Source of the DNA: Mycobacterium sp.
GTDB taxonomy: Bacteria > Actinomycetota > Actinomycetes > Mycobacteriales > Mycobacteriaceae
Assembly: GCF_004298145.1 (NCBI RefSeq)
Contig: NZ_SCRH01000047.1
Span: 184,244-248,243, forward strand
Direction of reading: 5' to 3'
DNA: 64,000 nt
Shown here: in pieces, positions 49,658 to 58,334 of the stretch
Layout of the letters: every line of letters starts with the position of its first letter
Position numbering within the stretch: the stretch's first letter is position 1
Notes under the pieces: model-generated
What the model was told of the DNA's origin: nothing
Seen by the model: only the letters and a program-made list of their open reading frames with translations
Database searches by the model: none
Made by a program: the position numbers and the translations under genes

Positions 49658-50806
49658 ATGAAATGTGGAACACCGAATCTGCGGTTCGAGACCTTTGAGA
49701 CGTGCATCGCGGCGACCGTCGACGCCGAACACCGCGGCCACGGGGCCAGCTTCTTCACCAGCCAGATGCAGGGTTACTACGAGCCCGAGGTTCTGCAGAA
49801 GGTCACCGGACGCCCGTTGGGAAGCGACCGCGTCGGCATGGGTTTTCCCGATCCCGCACCCGTCATCGCGGCGGCGGGTCAGGCGACGAGCGAAATCGAC
49901 CTGGTCATCAGCGCGTACGACACCGTGCGCCGAGGCCCCGCGGTGTTGGCCCAAACGCTCTTGACGCTGGATCACGCCACCCGCGGCCGCGCGGTTATGG
50001 CGGTCGGCGCCGGTGAAGTCAAGCAACTTTCCGGCTATGGCTACAGCCGCAAGAATGCGCTCGGCAAGCAGGTCGACGGCTTACGGTGCCTGCGCGCATT
50101 GCTGGATTCCGGCGGCGCGCCGGTCCATGTCGAGGGGAAACACTGGCGAATTGATGGCGGCCGCATGCCAATCCGTCCATATCGGGACAGCCCACCACCG
50201 ATCTGGTCCACACCCGGCCCGCCGTGGGAGGTGATCGGCGCGTGCGCCGACGGGCTACTGACTAGTCTGCGACGGCACCGAGGTGGCTTGGACGGTTTCC
50301 GCCACGATGTTGGTGAACTGTGCGCCGCGACGGCCAGGGCCGGGCGAGACGTCGACAGGCTGCAGGTGGGTGGGGTGGTGTTGTGCCTGATCGCCGAGGA
50401 TCGGGCGATGCTCACCGAGATGATGAACAGTCGTGTCACCCGCTTTTACACGCTTTTGCTGGGCGCCGATCGGGGCGAGCAGTGGCGCGAGCGTGGATAC
50501 CGACACCCGCTGGGCGACGACTGGGGGTACGCACGGTGCGCGGCTCCCGGTCGAGCCACGGCGCCTGAGCTCAGCGCCGCGGTGGACCAGGTATCGCCGG
50601 GAGCCGTCGCGGATCTGGCATTCTTCGCCGGAACGCGAGACCAGGTTTGTGAGACACTGGCCGAATATGTGGCCGCCGGGTTGACGTACGCGTCAATTGT
50701 TGATTACAGCGGTCGGGTTGACTCGTCGCTGGCCGAAAACGCCAGGGCCAACGTCGAATTCCTGATAAGCGAACTGCAGGGCTTGGCTATCCCCGCTCAT
50801 AGATGA
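49658..50806 (+). CDS. LLM-class (F420-type) oxidoreductase
   Basis: 382 residues, ATG 49658. Paralogue of the protein encoded at 15613: RAVMAVGAGEVKQLSGYGYS near residue 110, HPLGDDWGYAR near residue 284 (HPLGNDWGYAK in the other copy), and a C-terminal FFAGTRDQVCETLAEYVAAG. Fits the mycobacterial F420-dependent ketoreductase-like group. Single-gene unit under its own TAACnnnGTTA site. Reaction not predictable; reduction of a keto intermediate or flavin-type oxygenation are the options. Confidence 0.85.
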   Translation: MKCGTPNLRFETFETCIAATVDAEHRGHGASFFTSQMQGYYEPEVLQKVTGRPLGSDRVGMGFPDPAPVIAAAGQATSEIDLVISAYDTVRRGPAVLAQTLLTLDHATRGRAVMAVGAGEVKQLSGYGYSRKNALGKQVDGLRCLRALLDSGGAPVHVEGKHWRIDGGRMPIRPYRDSPPPIWSTPGPPWEVIGACADGLLTSLRRHRGGLDGFRHDVGELCAATARAGRDVDRLQVGGVVLCLIAEDRAMLTEMMNSRVTRFYTLLLGADRGEQWRERGYRHPLGDDWGYARCAAPGRATAPELSAAVDQVSPGAVADLAFFAGTRDQVCETLAEYVAAGLTYASIVDYSGRVDSSLAENARANVEFLISELQGLAIPAHR

Positions 50807-50847
50807 TGCGTCGTACGGATGCGTCGAGGCGTCAACGAGGTTCGCGC

Positions 50848-50976
50848 CTAACCCCCGGTTCCTGGCATCGCGGGCGAGTATGCCGGAGGCGGGTAGACCC
50901 CTCGAAGAATCCATGGTAACCACTTCAAGCCGAACTCAAGCTCGTCGCTGGCGTCGTAGTCGAGACTCGGATCCAT
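50848..50976 (-). CDS. Possible microprotein (42 aa), acidic/aromatic
   Basis: ATG 50976 with GAGGGG about 8 nt upstream opens a 42-codon ORF: MDPSLDYDASDELEFGLKWL, then a Trp/Pro/Tyr-rich part ending MPGTGG. The composition looks protein-like (D/E-rich start, WLPWIL core, PPPAY tail) rather than random high-GC translation. It lies alone in the 290-nt gap between the LLM gene and the MPT51-like gene, divergent from the latter, so the TAACnnnGTTA site at 51042 could serve both. No family recognised; translation unproven. Confidence 0.4.
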   Translation of the reverse strand: MDPSLDYDASDELEFGLKWLPWILRGVYPPPAYSPAMPGTGG

Positions 50977-51041
50977 CTTGATAACCCCTCGAAGTTGCCG
51001 TTCGATCCATTTACCGTCGGCTCTTGATTATTGCACTAACA

Positions 51042-51052
51042 TAACTTCGTTA
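51042..51052. promoter_or_regulatory. TAACnnnGTTA operator, upstream of MPT51-like gene
   Basis: TAAC-TTC-GTTA, 4-bp arms kept but inner bases differ from the other copies. It lies 44 nt before the preferred GTG start of the MPT51-like gene and 65 nt before the divergent microprotein ORF. The weakest of the five full sites. Confidence 0.5.
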
Positions 51053-51096
51053 AAAGGGTGGCGACAACGGCAGACGGCCGGGAGGGAAGGTTGGAC

Positions 51097-51990
51097 GTGA
51101 GGTTTCCTCTGATAATCGTGCGCGCGGCACTGGCGATAGTCCTGGGTATGGGGTTACTGGCGCCGGTCTCGATGCCTGCGGCCGAGGCGGCGGCCGTCGA
51201 GAATCTGATGGTCCCCTCGCCGGCAATGGGTCGTGACATCCCGGTCTCATTCATGGCCGGAGGTTCGCACGCCGTCTATTTGCTCGATGCCTTCAACGCG
51301 GGAGACCCGGTCAGCAACTGGGTGACCGCGGGCAACGCGATGAACACCCTTGCCGGCAAGGGCATCTCGGTGGTCGCCCCGGCCAGCGGCGCCTACAGTC
51401 TCTACACCGACTGGGAACGCGATGGTGGACGCCAATGGGACACGTTCTTGTCGAGCGAGCTGCCCAACTGGTTGGCTGCCAACAAGGGCCTGGCCCCCGG
51501 TGGGCACGCTGTCGTCGGGGCGGCGCAAGGTGGCACCGGCGCGATGATGTTGGCCGAGGTGCACCCCGACCGATTCCGCTACGCGGGTTCGATGTCGGGC
51601 TTCCTGTACCCGTCGAACTCCACCGTCAACGGTGCGATCACCGAGGGCATGATGCGATTCGGCGGCGTCGACACCCAGAACATGTGGGGCGCAGCCCAAC
51701 TCGGCCGGTGGAAGTGGCACGACCCCTACGTGCACATCGGAGACCTGGTGAACAACAACACCCGGGTGTGGGTCTTCAGTCCGCAGACACTGACCGCCAG
51801 CGACCCGGCCGCCATGATCGGCTACCCCGACCAGGCGGCGGGTACCAATCTGTCGTTCTACGCGTACTACAAGCAGGTCGGGGGCCACAACGGCAACTTC
51901 GACCTACCCGCCAGTGGAGACCACGGCTGGTCATCGTGGGGCCCTGAGTTGGGCGCGATGGCGGGCGATTTGGCCGCCAACATCAGGTGA
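51097..51990 (+). CDS. Secreted MPT51/FbpD-like protein (antigen 85 fold, non-catalytic)
   Basis: 297 residues from GTG 51097 (GGAGGGAAGG upstream; TTG 51091 is also possible), close to the 299 of MPT51. Signal peptide about residues 1-31 (IIVRAALAIVLGMGLLAPVS, cut near AEAAA). The body matches MPT51: AGSMSGFLYPSNST, GGVDTQNMWGAAQLGRWKWH and GGHNGNFDLPASGDHGWSSW. The antigen-85 nucleophile (GLSM) reads GAAQGG, so Ser is missing, as in MPT51, which lacks mycolyltransferase activity. Probably a cell-wall or matrix-binding protein. Its place under an island promoter is unusual. Confidence 0.85.
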   Translation: MRFPLIIVRAALAIVLGMGLLAPVSMPAAEAAAVENLMVPSPAMGRDIPVSFMAGGSHAVYLLDAFNAGDPVSNWVTAGNAMNTLAGKGISVVAPASGAYSLYTDWERDGGRQWDTFLSSELPNWLAANKGLAPGGHAVVGAAQGGTGAMMLAEVHPDRFRYAGSMSGFLYPSNSTVNGAITEGMMRFGGVDTQNMWGAAQLGRWKWHDPYVHIGDLVNNNTRVWVFSPQTLTASDPAAMIGYPDQAAGTNLSFYAYYKQVGGHNGNFDLPASGDHGWSSWGPELGAMAGDLAANIR

Positions 51991-51992
51991 TT

Positions 51993-52006
51993 GCGGGAAC
52001 ACCCGC
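51993..52006. terminator. Short hairpin between convergent MPT51-like and GntR genes
   Basis: GCGGG-AACA-CCCGC, 5-bp stem and 4-nt loop, immediately after the MPT51-like stop and just before the GntR-type stop. It could end both transcripts. The stem is short and lacks a U-tract, so this is weak. Confidence 0.35.
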
Positions 52007-52008
52007 GA

Positions 52009-52794
52009 TCACTCCATGACGTCGCGAACCCTGGTCTTCTTGCAGGTCTTGAGGATCTCGGCCGCGGAGTTCTCCATGTGTCTGGCCCAGTGCGCCTCGG
52101 CCTCCAGGCCGTCACGCGCTTTGACCAGCTCCACTAGGCGGCTGTAAGAACGTAAAAGTTTGTCGGCCTTGGCCTTCGGCATCGTGTTGTGCGCGCCGAC
52201 TATCGCGTCGGTGACATGCCGCAGGGAGATCTCGTCCAGCATTCCGGCGATGATGCCGAGGGTTACGTTGCCCGATAGCTCGACCATTCGACGATGCAGG
52301 TGCGCCGACGCGCGGGCCAGATCGCCGGCCGCGAGGGCTTGGGGCATCTGGCTCACAATTTGTTCGAGTTCGTTGTGCGCGTCTTGCGTGCCGTGTTCCG
52401 CGAGCAGTTTGGCTGCCTGCGGTTCGATCACTACCCTTGCGTTCAAGACGTCGGCGAGTGTGGCGCTGGACAGTTCGAGCAACAACCCGGCCGGCCGGGC
52501 GACGATTTCGGGACCCGGCACGCGGACTCGCGCGCCGGTGCGTGAGCCGCGTCGAACCTCCACGAGTCGCTCGGACTCCAACACCCGCACCGCTTCACGC
52601 AATGTCGGCCTGCTGATACCGAAATGAGCCATCAGCTCGGTTTCGTGCGGCAGGTAATCGCCGTCGTTGAGCTGACCGTCAACCACCATCCGACGCAGCG
52701 TCCGCGCAACAATCTCAGCGGTTTTCGGTGATCGCACTGCACCCGATGCGCCGTCGGCGCCGACCAGCGGTGCCAGTGCATCTGGCCGACTCAA
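52009..52794 (-). CDS. GntR/FadR-type regulator with FCD domain, probable mce regulator
   Basis: 261 residues. Winged helix at about residues 25-95 (PHETELMAHFGISRPTLREA, then VEVRRGSRTGARVRVPGP). FCD domain at residues 105-245 with acid/His positions (ASAHLHRRMVELSGNVTLG, LRHVTDAI). FadR-like GntR genes stand beside several mycobacterial mce operons (Mce1R, Mce2R). Here the gene is 1.4 kb upstream of yrbEA in opposite orientation, separated by a lipoprotein gene. Regulation of the mce operon is therefore likely but not certain. Confidence 0.85.
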   Translation of the reverse strand: MSRPDALAPLVGADGASGAVRSPKTAEIVARTLRRMVVDGQLNDGDYLPHETELMAHFGISRPTLREAVRVLESERLVEVRRGSRTGARVRVPGPEIVARPAGLLLELSSATLADVLNARVVIEPQAAKLLAEHGTQDAHNELEQIVSQMPQALAAGDLARASAHLHRRMVELSGNVTLGIIAGMLDEISLRHVTDAIVGAHNTMPKAKADKLLRSYSRLVELVKARDGLEAEAHWARHMENSAAEILKTCKKTRVRDVME

Positions 52795-52968
52795 AGCGGC
52801 CCCCTCGTCCGACGTGAACTTACACTACACAGCAAATCGTCACGATACGCATTGCGCGTTACATCGAGCCGGTGAGTAGTTTGCTTTGTCGATCGCATCA
52901 CCGTGGGTCGTGCATCTGCGCTATCTGCCTCGTCCAGTAAGTTCCCAAGTATTGCAACCATTCTGGCG

Positions 52969-53400
52969 TCAGCACGCCACTTTGACAGTGAAGTCATTTA
53001 CGGTCCGGTTATAGGGTTGCTCGGCATTGAAGCCGGGGGCGGTCCCGGTGAGCGAGAATGTCTGATCAACCATGGCTAACCGGGCGTCGCCCTGCAGATC
53101 CTGCCAATAGCTGCCGGTGAACCCCTGAACGTCGTTGAACGCGACTCCCTTTGGACCACCGGACCCGACCAACACCGTGGTGCGTGCACCAGCACGGCCA
53201 ATGTTGATCCGGGTCAACCCCTTTCCGATGCTTTCGCACTCCACATCGTGGATCTGGCCCGCATCATTGCCGTTAACGGTGACTTGCGCTGTCCCGCTGG
53301 GTAATGCGCCGTTCGGCAGTCTGAGCGCAGGTGGCCCCGACGAGCACCCCGCGGTGCCGAGCAGTAAAAACAGGAGGGCGGTACTGTATCGGCGCTGCAT
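52969..53400 (-). CDS. LpqH (19-kDa antigen)-like lipoprotein
   Basis: 143 residues. Lipoprotein signal peptide with lipobox LGTAGC, lipidated Cys19. The mature part has the LpqH/LppE pattern: GTAQVTVNGNDAGQIHDVEC with a Cys near residue 55, a glycine-rich middle (GSGGPKGVAFNDV), and a final NDFTVKVAC, so the two Cys probably form a disulfide. The family is surface-exposed and implicated in lipid binding. It sits between the GntR regulator and the mce operon; no promoter motif recognised in the 174-nt gap downstream of it. Confidence 0.85.
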   Translation of the reverse strand: MQRRYSTALLFLLLGTAGCSSGPPALRLPNGALPSGTAQVTVNGNDAGQIHDVECESIGKGLTRINIGRAGARTTVLVGSGGPKGVAFNDVQGFTGSYWQDLQGDARLAMVDQTFSLTGTAPGFNAEQPYNRTVNDFTVKVAC

Positions 53401-54166
53401 GGATCACCTCGGATGTGCTCATGGCCGTGATGGTTGAGGGTTGTCATGTTAACTAGCGGCATGGCCGCAAGCCACACGTTCTCTGGTGCGTTACCGCGTT
53501 TCGACACACGCGTTGGCTGGCCGGAATGCAGGACCATTAGCGTCCGGCTTGGGTCTACTGCGGCGCCGCGGCCGGGTTTGGACGCTCAGCGCCAAGATAG
53601 CTGGGCGACGGCGTACCGCATCGCTCGCGACCAATTGACGGTTGGCTCAGCAAACTGGAACCGCAGGCCCGCGGGGGTTGTGTTGGTTGCTGAAAGCAGC
53701 GGGTTCTCGTCGGCCGAACGAATGCCTGAGATCGCTAGCGAACCTGCGAAGGCAAGCTTTGTGACCTCCCCCGGGTGGACACAAAACGGTGGACCGATGC
53801 GTCCACAGGCCACCCCGGAAATGGGGTTTGCGCCCCGTCTGATTGATCTAGCTTTCACCAGGTGATACGTCGTAAATCGTGATCTGATGTGACGGGGCGG
53901 GCAGGCCTCGCGTCGAGCCATGTTCTACGTAGGTGCCGACCTCGACGATGGCGGTGGCAAAGGTAATTTTGACACGCGCTCAGCAAAGAACACTTGGCTT
54001 ACTAGGTAGTCTTAGTAGCTACACTCGCCAACCGGTCGAGATTGTTGCCAGAGTCGTAGCAGGTGCGGTACCGTCTTGCGGCATCCTCCGTGGTGGGGGT
54101 CACAGTTGGGTCGAGGTCAGCGCTTTTGTCACGTAAGGGGATCGACGCTATGCCGGTCACTAGCCC
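53401..54166. other. 766-nt intergenic stretch upstream of the mce operon
   Basis: No gene I can support. A plus-strand open frame (53434-53865) and a minus-strand one (53586-53921) lack homology, ribosome sites and plausible composition. The segment 53760-53830 has short repeats of GTGGAC/GTCCAC type that could be an insertion-sequence relic; this is weak. Within 53998-54022, TACTA-N8-TAGTA, ACTA-GG-TAGT and GTAGCTAC overlap in an AT-rich patch, a candidate operator or promoter for the mce operon 145 nt downstream. Confidence 0.4.
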
Positions 54167-54952
54167 ATGCGCAGGTGCGCGCTAGTGGTTGCAACGAGTC
54201 CAATCACAAAGCCGCTGCGGGAGATCGGTGGCTTCGTCGCCATGTCTCTGGACACGATGGTCGCGTTGGTCCGAACGCCGTTCGCCTGGCGCGAGTTCAT
54301 CCACCAGAGTTGGTTCACCGCCCGGGTGTCCCTGGTACCCGCGGTCCTACTGGCGGTCGTCTTCAATGCATTCGTCATCTTCCTACTCGACGTCTTGATA
54401 TTCGAGATCGGCGCCGCCGACAACTCCGGAACCGGTGCGGCCCTCGCGGTTGTCGCACAGATTGGTCCTGCGATCACTGTGCTGGTGATCGGTGGGGCGG
54501 CGGCCACCGCGATGTGCGCCGACCTCGGGGCGCGCACCATCCGCGAAGAGATCGACGCGATGCGAGTGATGGGTATCAACCCGATTCAGCGGTTGGTGGT
54601 GCCCAGGGTGGCAGCGCTCACCGTCAACAGCTTCTTGCTGAGCGGTCTTGGGACCATGGTCGGTTTGTTTTCCGATTACTGCTTCGCCGTTTATATTTCG
54701 AACGTCAACCCGGGTGCCTACGCAGCGAGTTTGACGTTGCTCATCGGGCTTCCCGACGTGATCATCGCGGTCATCAAGGCGACGATGTTCGGTCTCGCAG
54801 CAGGTTTGATCGCGTGCTACAAGGGCTTCACCGTGGGGGGCGGTCCGCAGGGTGTCGGTAACGCCGTCAACGAGACCGTTGTGTATACCTTCATGGCGCT
54901 CTACGTGATCAACACGCTTCTGAGCGCCGTTCTCGCGCAGGTCCAGCACTGA
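54167..54952 (+). CDS. yrbEA: Mce ABC transporter permease YrbEA
   Basis: 261 residues; start uncertain (ATG 54167 or GTG 54185), but must precede GGFVAMSLDTMVALVR, which matches the N-terminus of YrbE1A. Five or six membrane helices (SLVPAVLLAVVFNAFVIFLL and others) and the MlaE-family EQ-loop REEIDAMRVMGINPIQRLVV near residue 130. With YrbEB it forms the inner-membrane channel of the Mce lipid importer, energised by an MceG-type ATPase encoded elsewhere. Overlaps yrbEB by 1 nt. Confidence 0.93.
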   Translation: MRRCALVVATSPITKPLREIGGFVAMSLDTMVALVRTPFAWREFIHQSWFTARVSLVPAVLLAVVFNAFVIFLLDVLIFEIGAADNSGTGAALAVVAQIGPAITVLVIGGAAATAMCADLGARTIREEIDAMRVMGINPIQRLVVPRVAALTVNSFLLSGLGTMVGLFSDYCFAVYISNVNPGAYAASLTLLIGLPDVIIAVIKATMFGLAAGLIACYKGFTVGGGPQGVGNAVNETVVYTFMALYVINTLLSAVLAQVQH

Positions 54953-55800
54953 TGAGCGCCCCGAGTACGCGAGCACCGAGACTGGTCCGGGCAGTACGGA
55001 CCGGAGTCGACGGATGGAATCGCATCGGAGAGCAAACCGCGTTCTATGTCCGGGCGCTGGGCTGCATCAAGGATGCGCTCGTCAATTACCGAACGGAAAC
55101 GATTCGCGTCATCGCTCAGATGAGTATGGGCGTCGGCGCGCTTGCCCTCATCGGCGGCACCATTGCGATCGTCGCCTTTCTCCTGCTCAACGTCGGTCTG
55201 CTGATTGCCATCGTCGGATATAGCCAGACGGCCAATCTCGGTGTGGAGGCGCTAGTTGGCTTTTTCTCCGCGTACGTCAACCCGCGTCTGGCCGCACCGT
55301 TGATTACTGCCATTGGTCTGGCCGCCACGATCGGTGCCGGCGCCACGGCACAACTCGGGGCGATGCGGATCAGTGAGGAGATCGATGCCCTCGAGGTGAT
55401 CGGCGTTCGCGCCATGTCGTATCTGGTAGCTACGCGGCTGGTGGGCGGCGTCGCGTTGGCAATCCCGTTGTGCTGCATATCTTTGCTCGTCGGGTTCTTG
55501 TCGACGCAGTTCCTTGTCCAATTCGCTTACGGGCAGTCAAGTGGTGTCTACAACCACTATTTCAACACGTTTTTGCAACCCACTGACGTGATCTGGGCGA
55601 TGCTGCAGGTGATCCTGCAGGGGGTCGTCGTCATGCTCATCCACACGTATTACGGCTACAACGCCAGCGGCGGGCCGGCCGGCGTCGGAGAGGCGACGGG
55701 CCGCGCGGTACGCGCTTCACTGGTGGTGTTGACACTCGTCACGGCCGCTGCCGGCCTGGCGCTTTACGGTCGGTCCGGCAACTTCCATCTGTCGGGCTAG
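54952..55800 (+). CDS. yrbEB: Mce ABC transporter permease YrbEB
   Basis: 282 residues with an N-terminal cytoplasmic tail, about five membrane helices and the MlaE EQ-loop SEEIDALEVIGVRAMSYLVA near residue 142. Second permease half of the importer. The pattern TVPRTxxx-like tail and GGPAGVGEATGRAVRASL near the C-terminus are typical of YrbEB proteins. Begins within the yrbEA stop and ends 5 nt before mceA, so the operon is tightly packed. Confidence 0.93.
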   Translation: MSAPSTRAPRLVRAVRTGVDGWNRIGEQTAFYVRALGCIKDALVNYRTETIRVIAQMSMGVGALALIGGTIAIVAFLLLNVGLLIAIVGYSQTANLGVEALVGFFSAYVNPRLAAPLITAIGLAATIGAGATAQLGAMRISEEIDALEVIGVRAMSYLVATRLVGGVALAIPLCCISLLVGFLSTQFLVQFAYGQSSGVYNHYFNTFLQPTDVIWAMLQVILQGVVVMLIHTYYGYNASGGPAGVGEATGRAVRASLVVLTLVTAAAGLALYGRSGNFHLSG

Positions 55801-55805
55801 CAATC

Positions 55806-57278
55806 ATGGAACAGAAGCGACGTGCAGCTGGCCTACACCCGGCCCTTTGGACCCTCTTTCTCGTCGTGCTGATCGTCGCGGCCGGTGTCTTCACCGCGCT
55901 TGCCTTCAACCGGGATTTGCAACCGTACGCCCGTGTCACCCTGGTATCCGATCGGTCCGGTCTCGTCATGGACCCGGGGGCAAAGGTCAAATTGCGCGGC
56001 GTGGAAGTCGGTCGGGTGTCCTCAGTGGAGCCGGACGCTCGGGTAAAGCTGCAACTGGAGCTCTTTCCGGACCAGCTCAAGTACATTCCGGCCAACGTCG
56101 AGGCTCAGATCACCGCACCAACCGCCTTCGGCGCCAAGTACGTAGAGCTGGTCACCCCCGCCCAGCCCAGCCCCAAGAATTTGGTAGCCGGGGCGGTGCT
56201 CCGGTCGCGCAATGTGAGCACCGAGGTGAACACCACCTTCCAGAACCTCGTCGGCGTGCTGAACCAGATCGACCCGGCGAAACTCAACGCCGTGCTCTCG
56301 GCCCTGGGTGAGGGCTTCCGCGGAAAGGGCGAGGCCCTCGGCCAAGCGACCACCGACTTCAACCAAGTGCTGTTGGCAATCAATCCGCGCAGTGAGACCA
56401 TCCGGGCCGACTACCGCGCCTTGAAGGGCTTCAGCGACACGTATGCCGCCGCGGCCCCGGACATCGTGACCGTGCTCGATGCCGCCAGCACGACGAGCAA
56501 AACGATCACCGACAACGCACAGGCCCTCGACTCGCTGCTGGTGAACGTGATCGGGCTGTCCGACGGCGGCATCAACCTCCTCGGCCCGGCCAAGGACAAC
56601 CTGATTCACGGGGTCAATGTCCTCGAGCCGACGACGCGTTTGCTGATGAAGTACAACCCGGAACTGACCTGCCTGCTGGTGGGCGGGTATGAGATCCTGC
56701 CCCAACTAGAGGAAGCCACCGCCGGTCACAACGGAAAGTCGCTGATCGGTGACGCGGGCATCTTGTTCGGTGACGACATGTACCGGTACCCGGAAAACCT
56801 GCCCATCAACGGTGCCAAGGGTGGACCTGGCGGAGCGCCTGGCTGCGGTTCACTGCCGGACGTCGGCAAGAACTTCCCGGCACGCTACGTCGTGACCGAC
56901 ACCGGGTGGGGCCGAGGAATGGATGTTCGACCTAACCCCGGTATCGGCTTCCCTGGGCTCGCCAACTACGGCCCCCAGAGCCGCGGGACTCCCAAGCCCC
57001 CGAGCATCTACCACCTCAACGGTGGTCCGGCGCCCGGCCCGGTCCCGTATCCGGGTGCGCCACCCTACGGAGCGCCGTGGTACCTGCCGGATGGCACGCC
57101 GTTGTACCCCGGCCTGCCGGCCGCCATACCGGGACGGCCGAAGGAACCCGGCCCGCCGCCACCGGGATCGGAACCCTTCGTGCCGGCGCACCCAGCGCAG
57201 GTGCAACCGACACCCGTGCCAACGATGCCACCGCCTCCACCACCGCCGGCCTCGCCGGACGACGCCTCCGAACACTGA
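55806..57278 (+). CDS. mceA: Mce family protein, MceA position
   Basis: 490 residues. One membrane anchor (LWTLFLVVLIVAAGVFTALA, residues 14-33), MCE domain about residues 38-118 (GLVMDPGAKVKLRGVEVGRV), a long helical needle region to about residue 300 and a Pro/Gly-rich C-terminal tail from about residue 395. MceA-F hetero-hexamers form a periplasm-spanning tube that passes lipids to the YrbE channel. The Pro-rich tail is longer than in classic Mce1A, so it may reach the outer layer. Confidence 0.93.
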   Translation: MEQKRRAAGLHPALWTLFLVVLIVAAGVFTALAFNRDLQPYARVTLVSDRSGLVMDPGAKVKLRGVEVGRVSSVEPDARVKLQLELFPDQLKYIPANVEAQITAPTAFGAKYVELVTPAQPSPKNLVAGAVLRSRNVSTEVNTTFQNLVGVLNQIDPAKLNAVLSALGEGFRGKGEALGQATTDFNQVLLAINPRSETIRADYRALKGFSDTYAAAAPDIVTVLDAASTTSKTITDNAQALDSLLVNVIGLSDGGINLLGPAKDNLIHGVNVLEPTTRLLMKYNPELTCLLVGGYEILPQLEEATAGHNGKSLIGDAGILFGDDMYRYPENLPINGAKGGPGGAPGCGSLPDVGKNFPARYVVTDTGWGRGMDVRPNPGIGFPGLANYGPQSRGTPKPPSIYHLNGGPAPGPVPYPGAPPYGAPWYLPDGTPLYPGLPAAIPGRPKEPGPPPPGSEPFVPAHPAQVQPTPVPTMPPPPPPPASPDDASEH

Positions 57279-57305
57279 CCGCCGAAGCGATAGAGAAAGG
57301 TAGAC

Positions 57306-58334
57306 ATGCGGGAGAATTTGCGCGGCTCGCTGTGGCGCCTCGGCATCTACACCGTGGTGTGCCTGACGGCGGTAGCGCTGGTTTTCCTCATCTTCGGCCA
57401 GTTCCGCTTTCAGGACGAGAAGACCTACACCGCGCACTTCGCGAACATCTCCGGGCTGCGCGATGGAAATTTCGTCCGCATCGCCGGTGTCGAGGTGGGC
57501 AAGGTCAAGAAGATCTCGATCCAGTCGGACTCGACCCTCAACGTGCAGTTCTCCGTTCTCCCGTCGGCGGTGCTCACCGAGGGCACCCGCGCCGCCGTCC
57601 GCTATGACGACCTCATCGGCGGCCGATTCCTGGCGCTGGAAGAGGGAGCCGGCGGCGTCAAGAGACTCCATGCCGGCGACACCATCCCCTTGAGCCAGAC
57701 CGAGCCGGCCCTGGATCTGGACGCGTTGATCGGCGGATTCCGACCGCTGTTCCGCGCGTTGAATCCGGAGCAGATCAACGCGTTGAGCGGCCAGCTGATC
57801 GCGGCCTTTCAAGGCGAGGGCCCGACGATCAGCTCATTTCTCACCCAGGCCGCCGCGCTAACTAACACGCTGGCCGACAGGGATCAGCTGATCGGTCAGG
57901 TCATCGTCAACCTGAACACCGTGCTCGGGTCGCTTGGCGGCCAGAGCAAGCAGTTCGCCAAGGCCGTCGATTCGCTCTCGGACCTGGTGAAGGGCCTCGA
58001 AGCGCGTAAGCAGGACATCAGCAACGCGGTCGCTTACGGCAACGCGGCCGCCGGGGGCATCGCCAGCCTGCTGGCGCAGGGCCGCCCGGCGATCAAGAAG
58101 GTGGTCCACGAAACGGACCGGATCGCCGGACTGATCGATGCCGATCGCGACTACGTCGACAACGCGCTCAACACCCTGCCCGACGCGTATCAAATGCTGG
58201 GCAGATTGGGCATTTACGGTGACTTCTTCACCTTCTACCTGTGCGACCTGATGCTGAAGGTCAATGGCAAGGGTGGCCAGCCGGTCTATATCAAGTTGGC
58301 CGGCCAGGACACTGGAAGGTGCATGCCGAAATGA
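57306..58334 (+). CDS. mceB: Mce family protein, MceB position
   Basis: 342 residues, usual MceB length. Anchor helix GIYTVVCLTAVALVFLIFG at residues 13-31, MCE domain residues 35-115 (GLRDGNFVRIAGVEVGKVKK), helical needle with MceB-type ALNPEQINALSGQLIAAFQG near residue 155, and a short C-terminus with a Cys pair (YLCDLML, GRCMPK). AAAGGTAGAC precedes ATG. Overlaps mceC by 4 nt (ATGA). Confidence 0.93.
   Translation: MRENLRGSLWRLGIYTVVCLTAVALVFLIFGQFRFQDEKTYTAHFANISGLRDGNFVRIAGVEVGKVKKISIQSDSTLNVQFSVLPSAVLTEGTRAAVRYDDLIGGRFLALEEGAGGVKRLHAGDTIPLSQTEPALDLDALIGGFRPLFRALNPEQINALSGQLIAAFQGEGPTISSFLTQAAALTNTLADRDQLIGQVIVNLNTVLGSLGGQSKQFAKAVDSLSDLVKGLEARKQDISNAVAYGNAAAGGIASLLAQGRPAIKKVVHETDRIAGLIDADRDYVDNALNTLPDAYQMLGRLGIYGDFFTFYLCDLMLKVNGKGGQPVYIKLAGQDTGRCMPK

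Noticed and set aside
53760..53830. Possible insertion-sequence end with GTGGAC/GTCCAC repeats
   Set aside because: No transposase frame, no clear terminal inverted repeat pair and no target duplication could be found.
53434..53865. 143-codon plus-strand open frame upstream of the mce operon
   Set aside because: No ribosome site, no recognisable motif, mixed composition, and overlapping minus-strand frames of similar quality; high GC makes such frames common.
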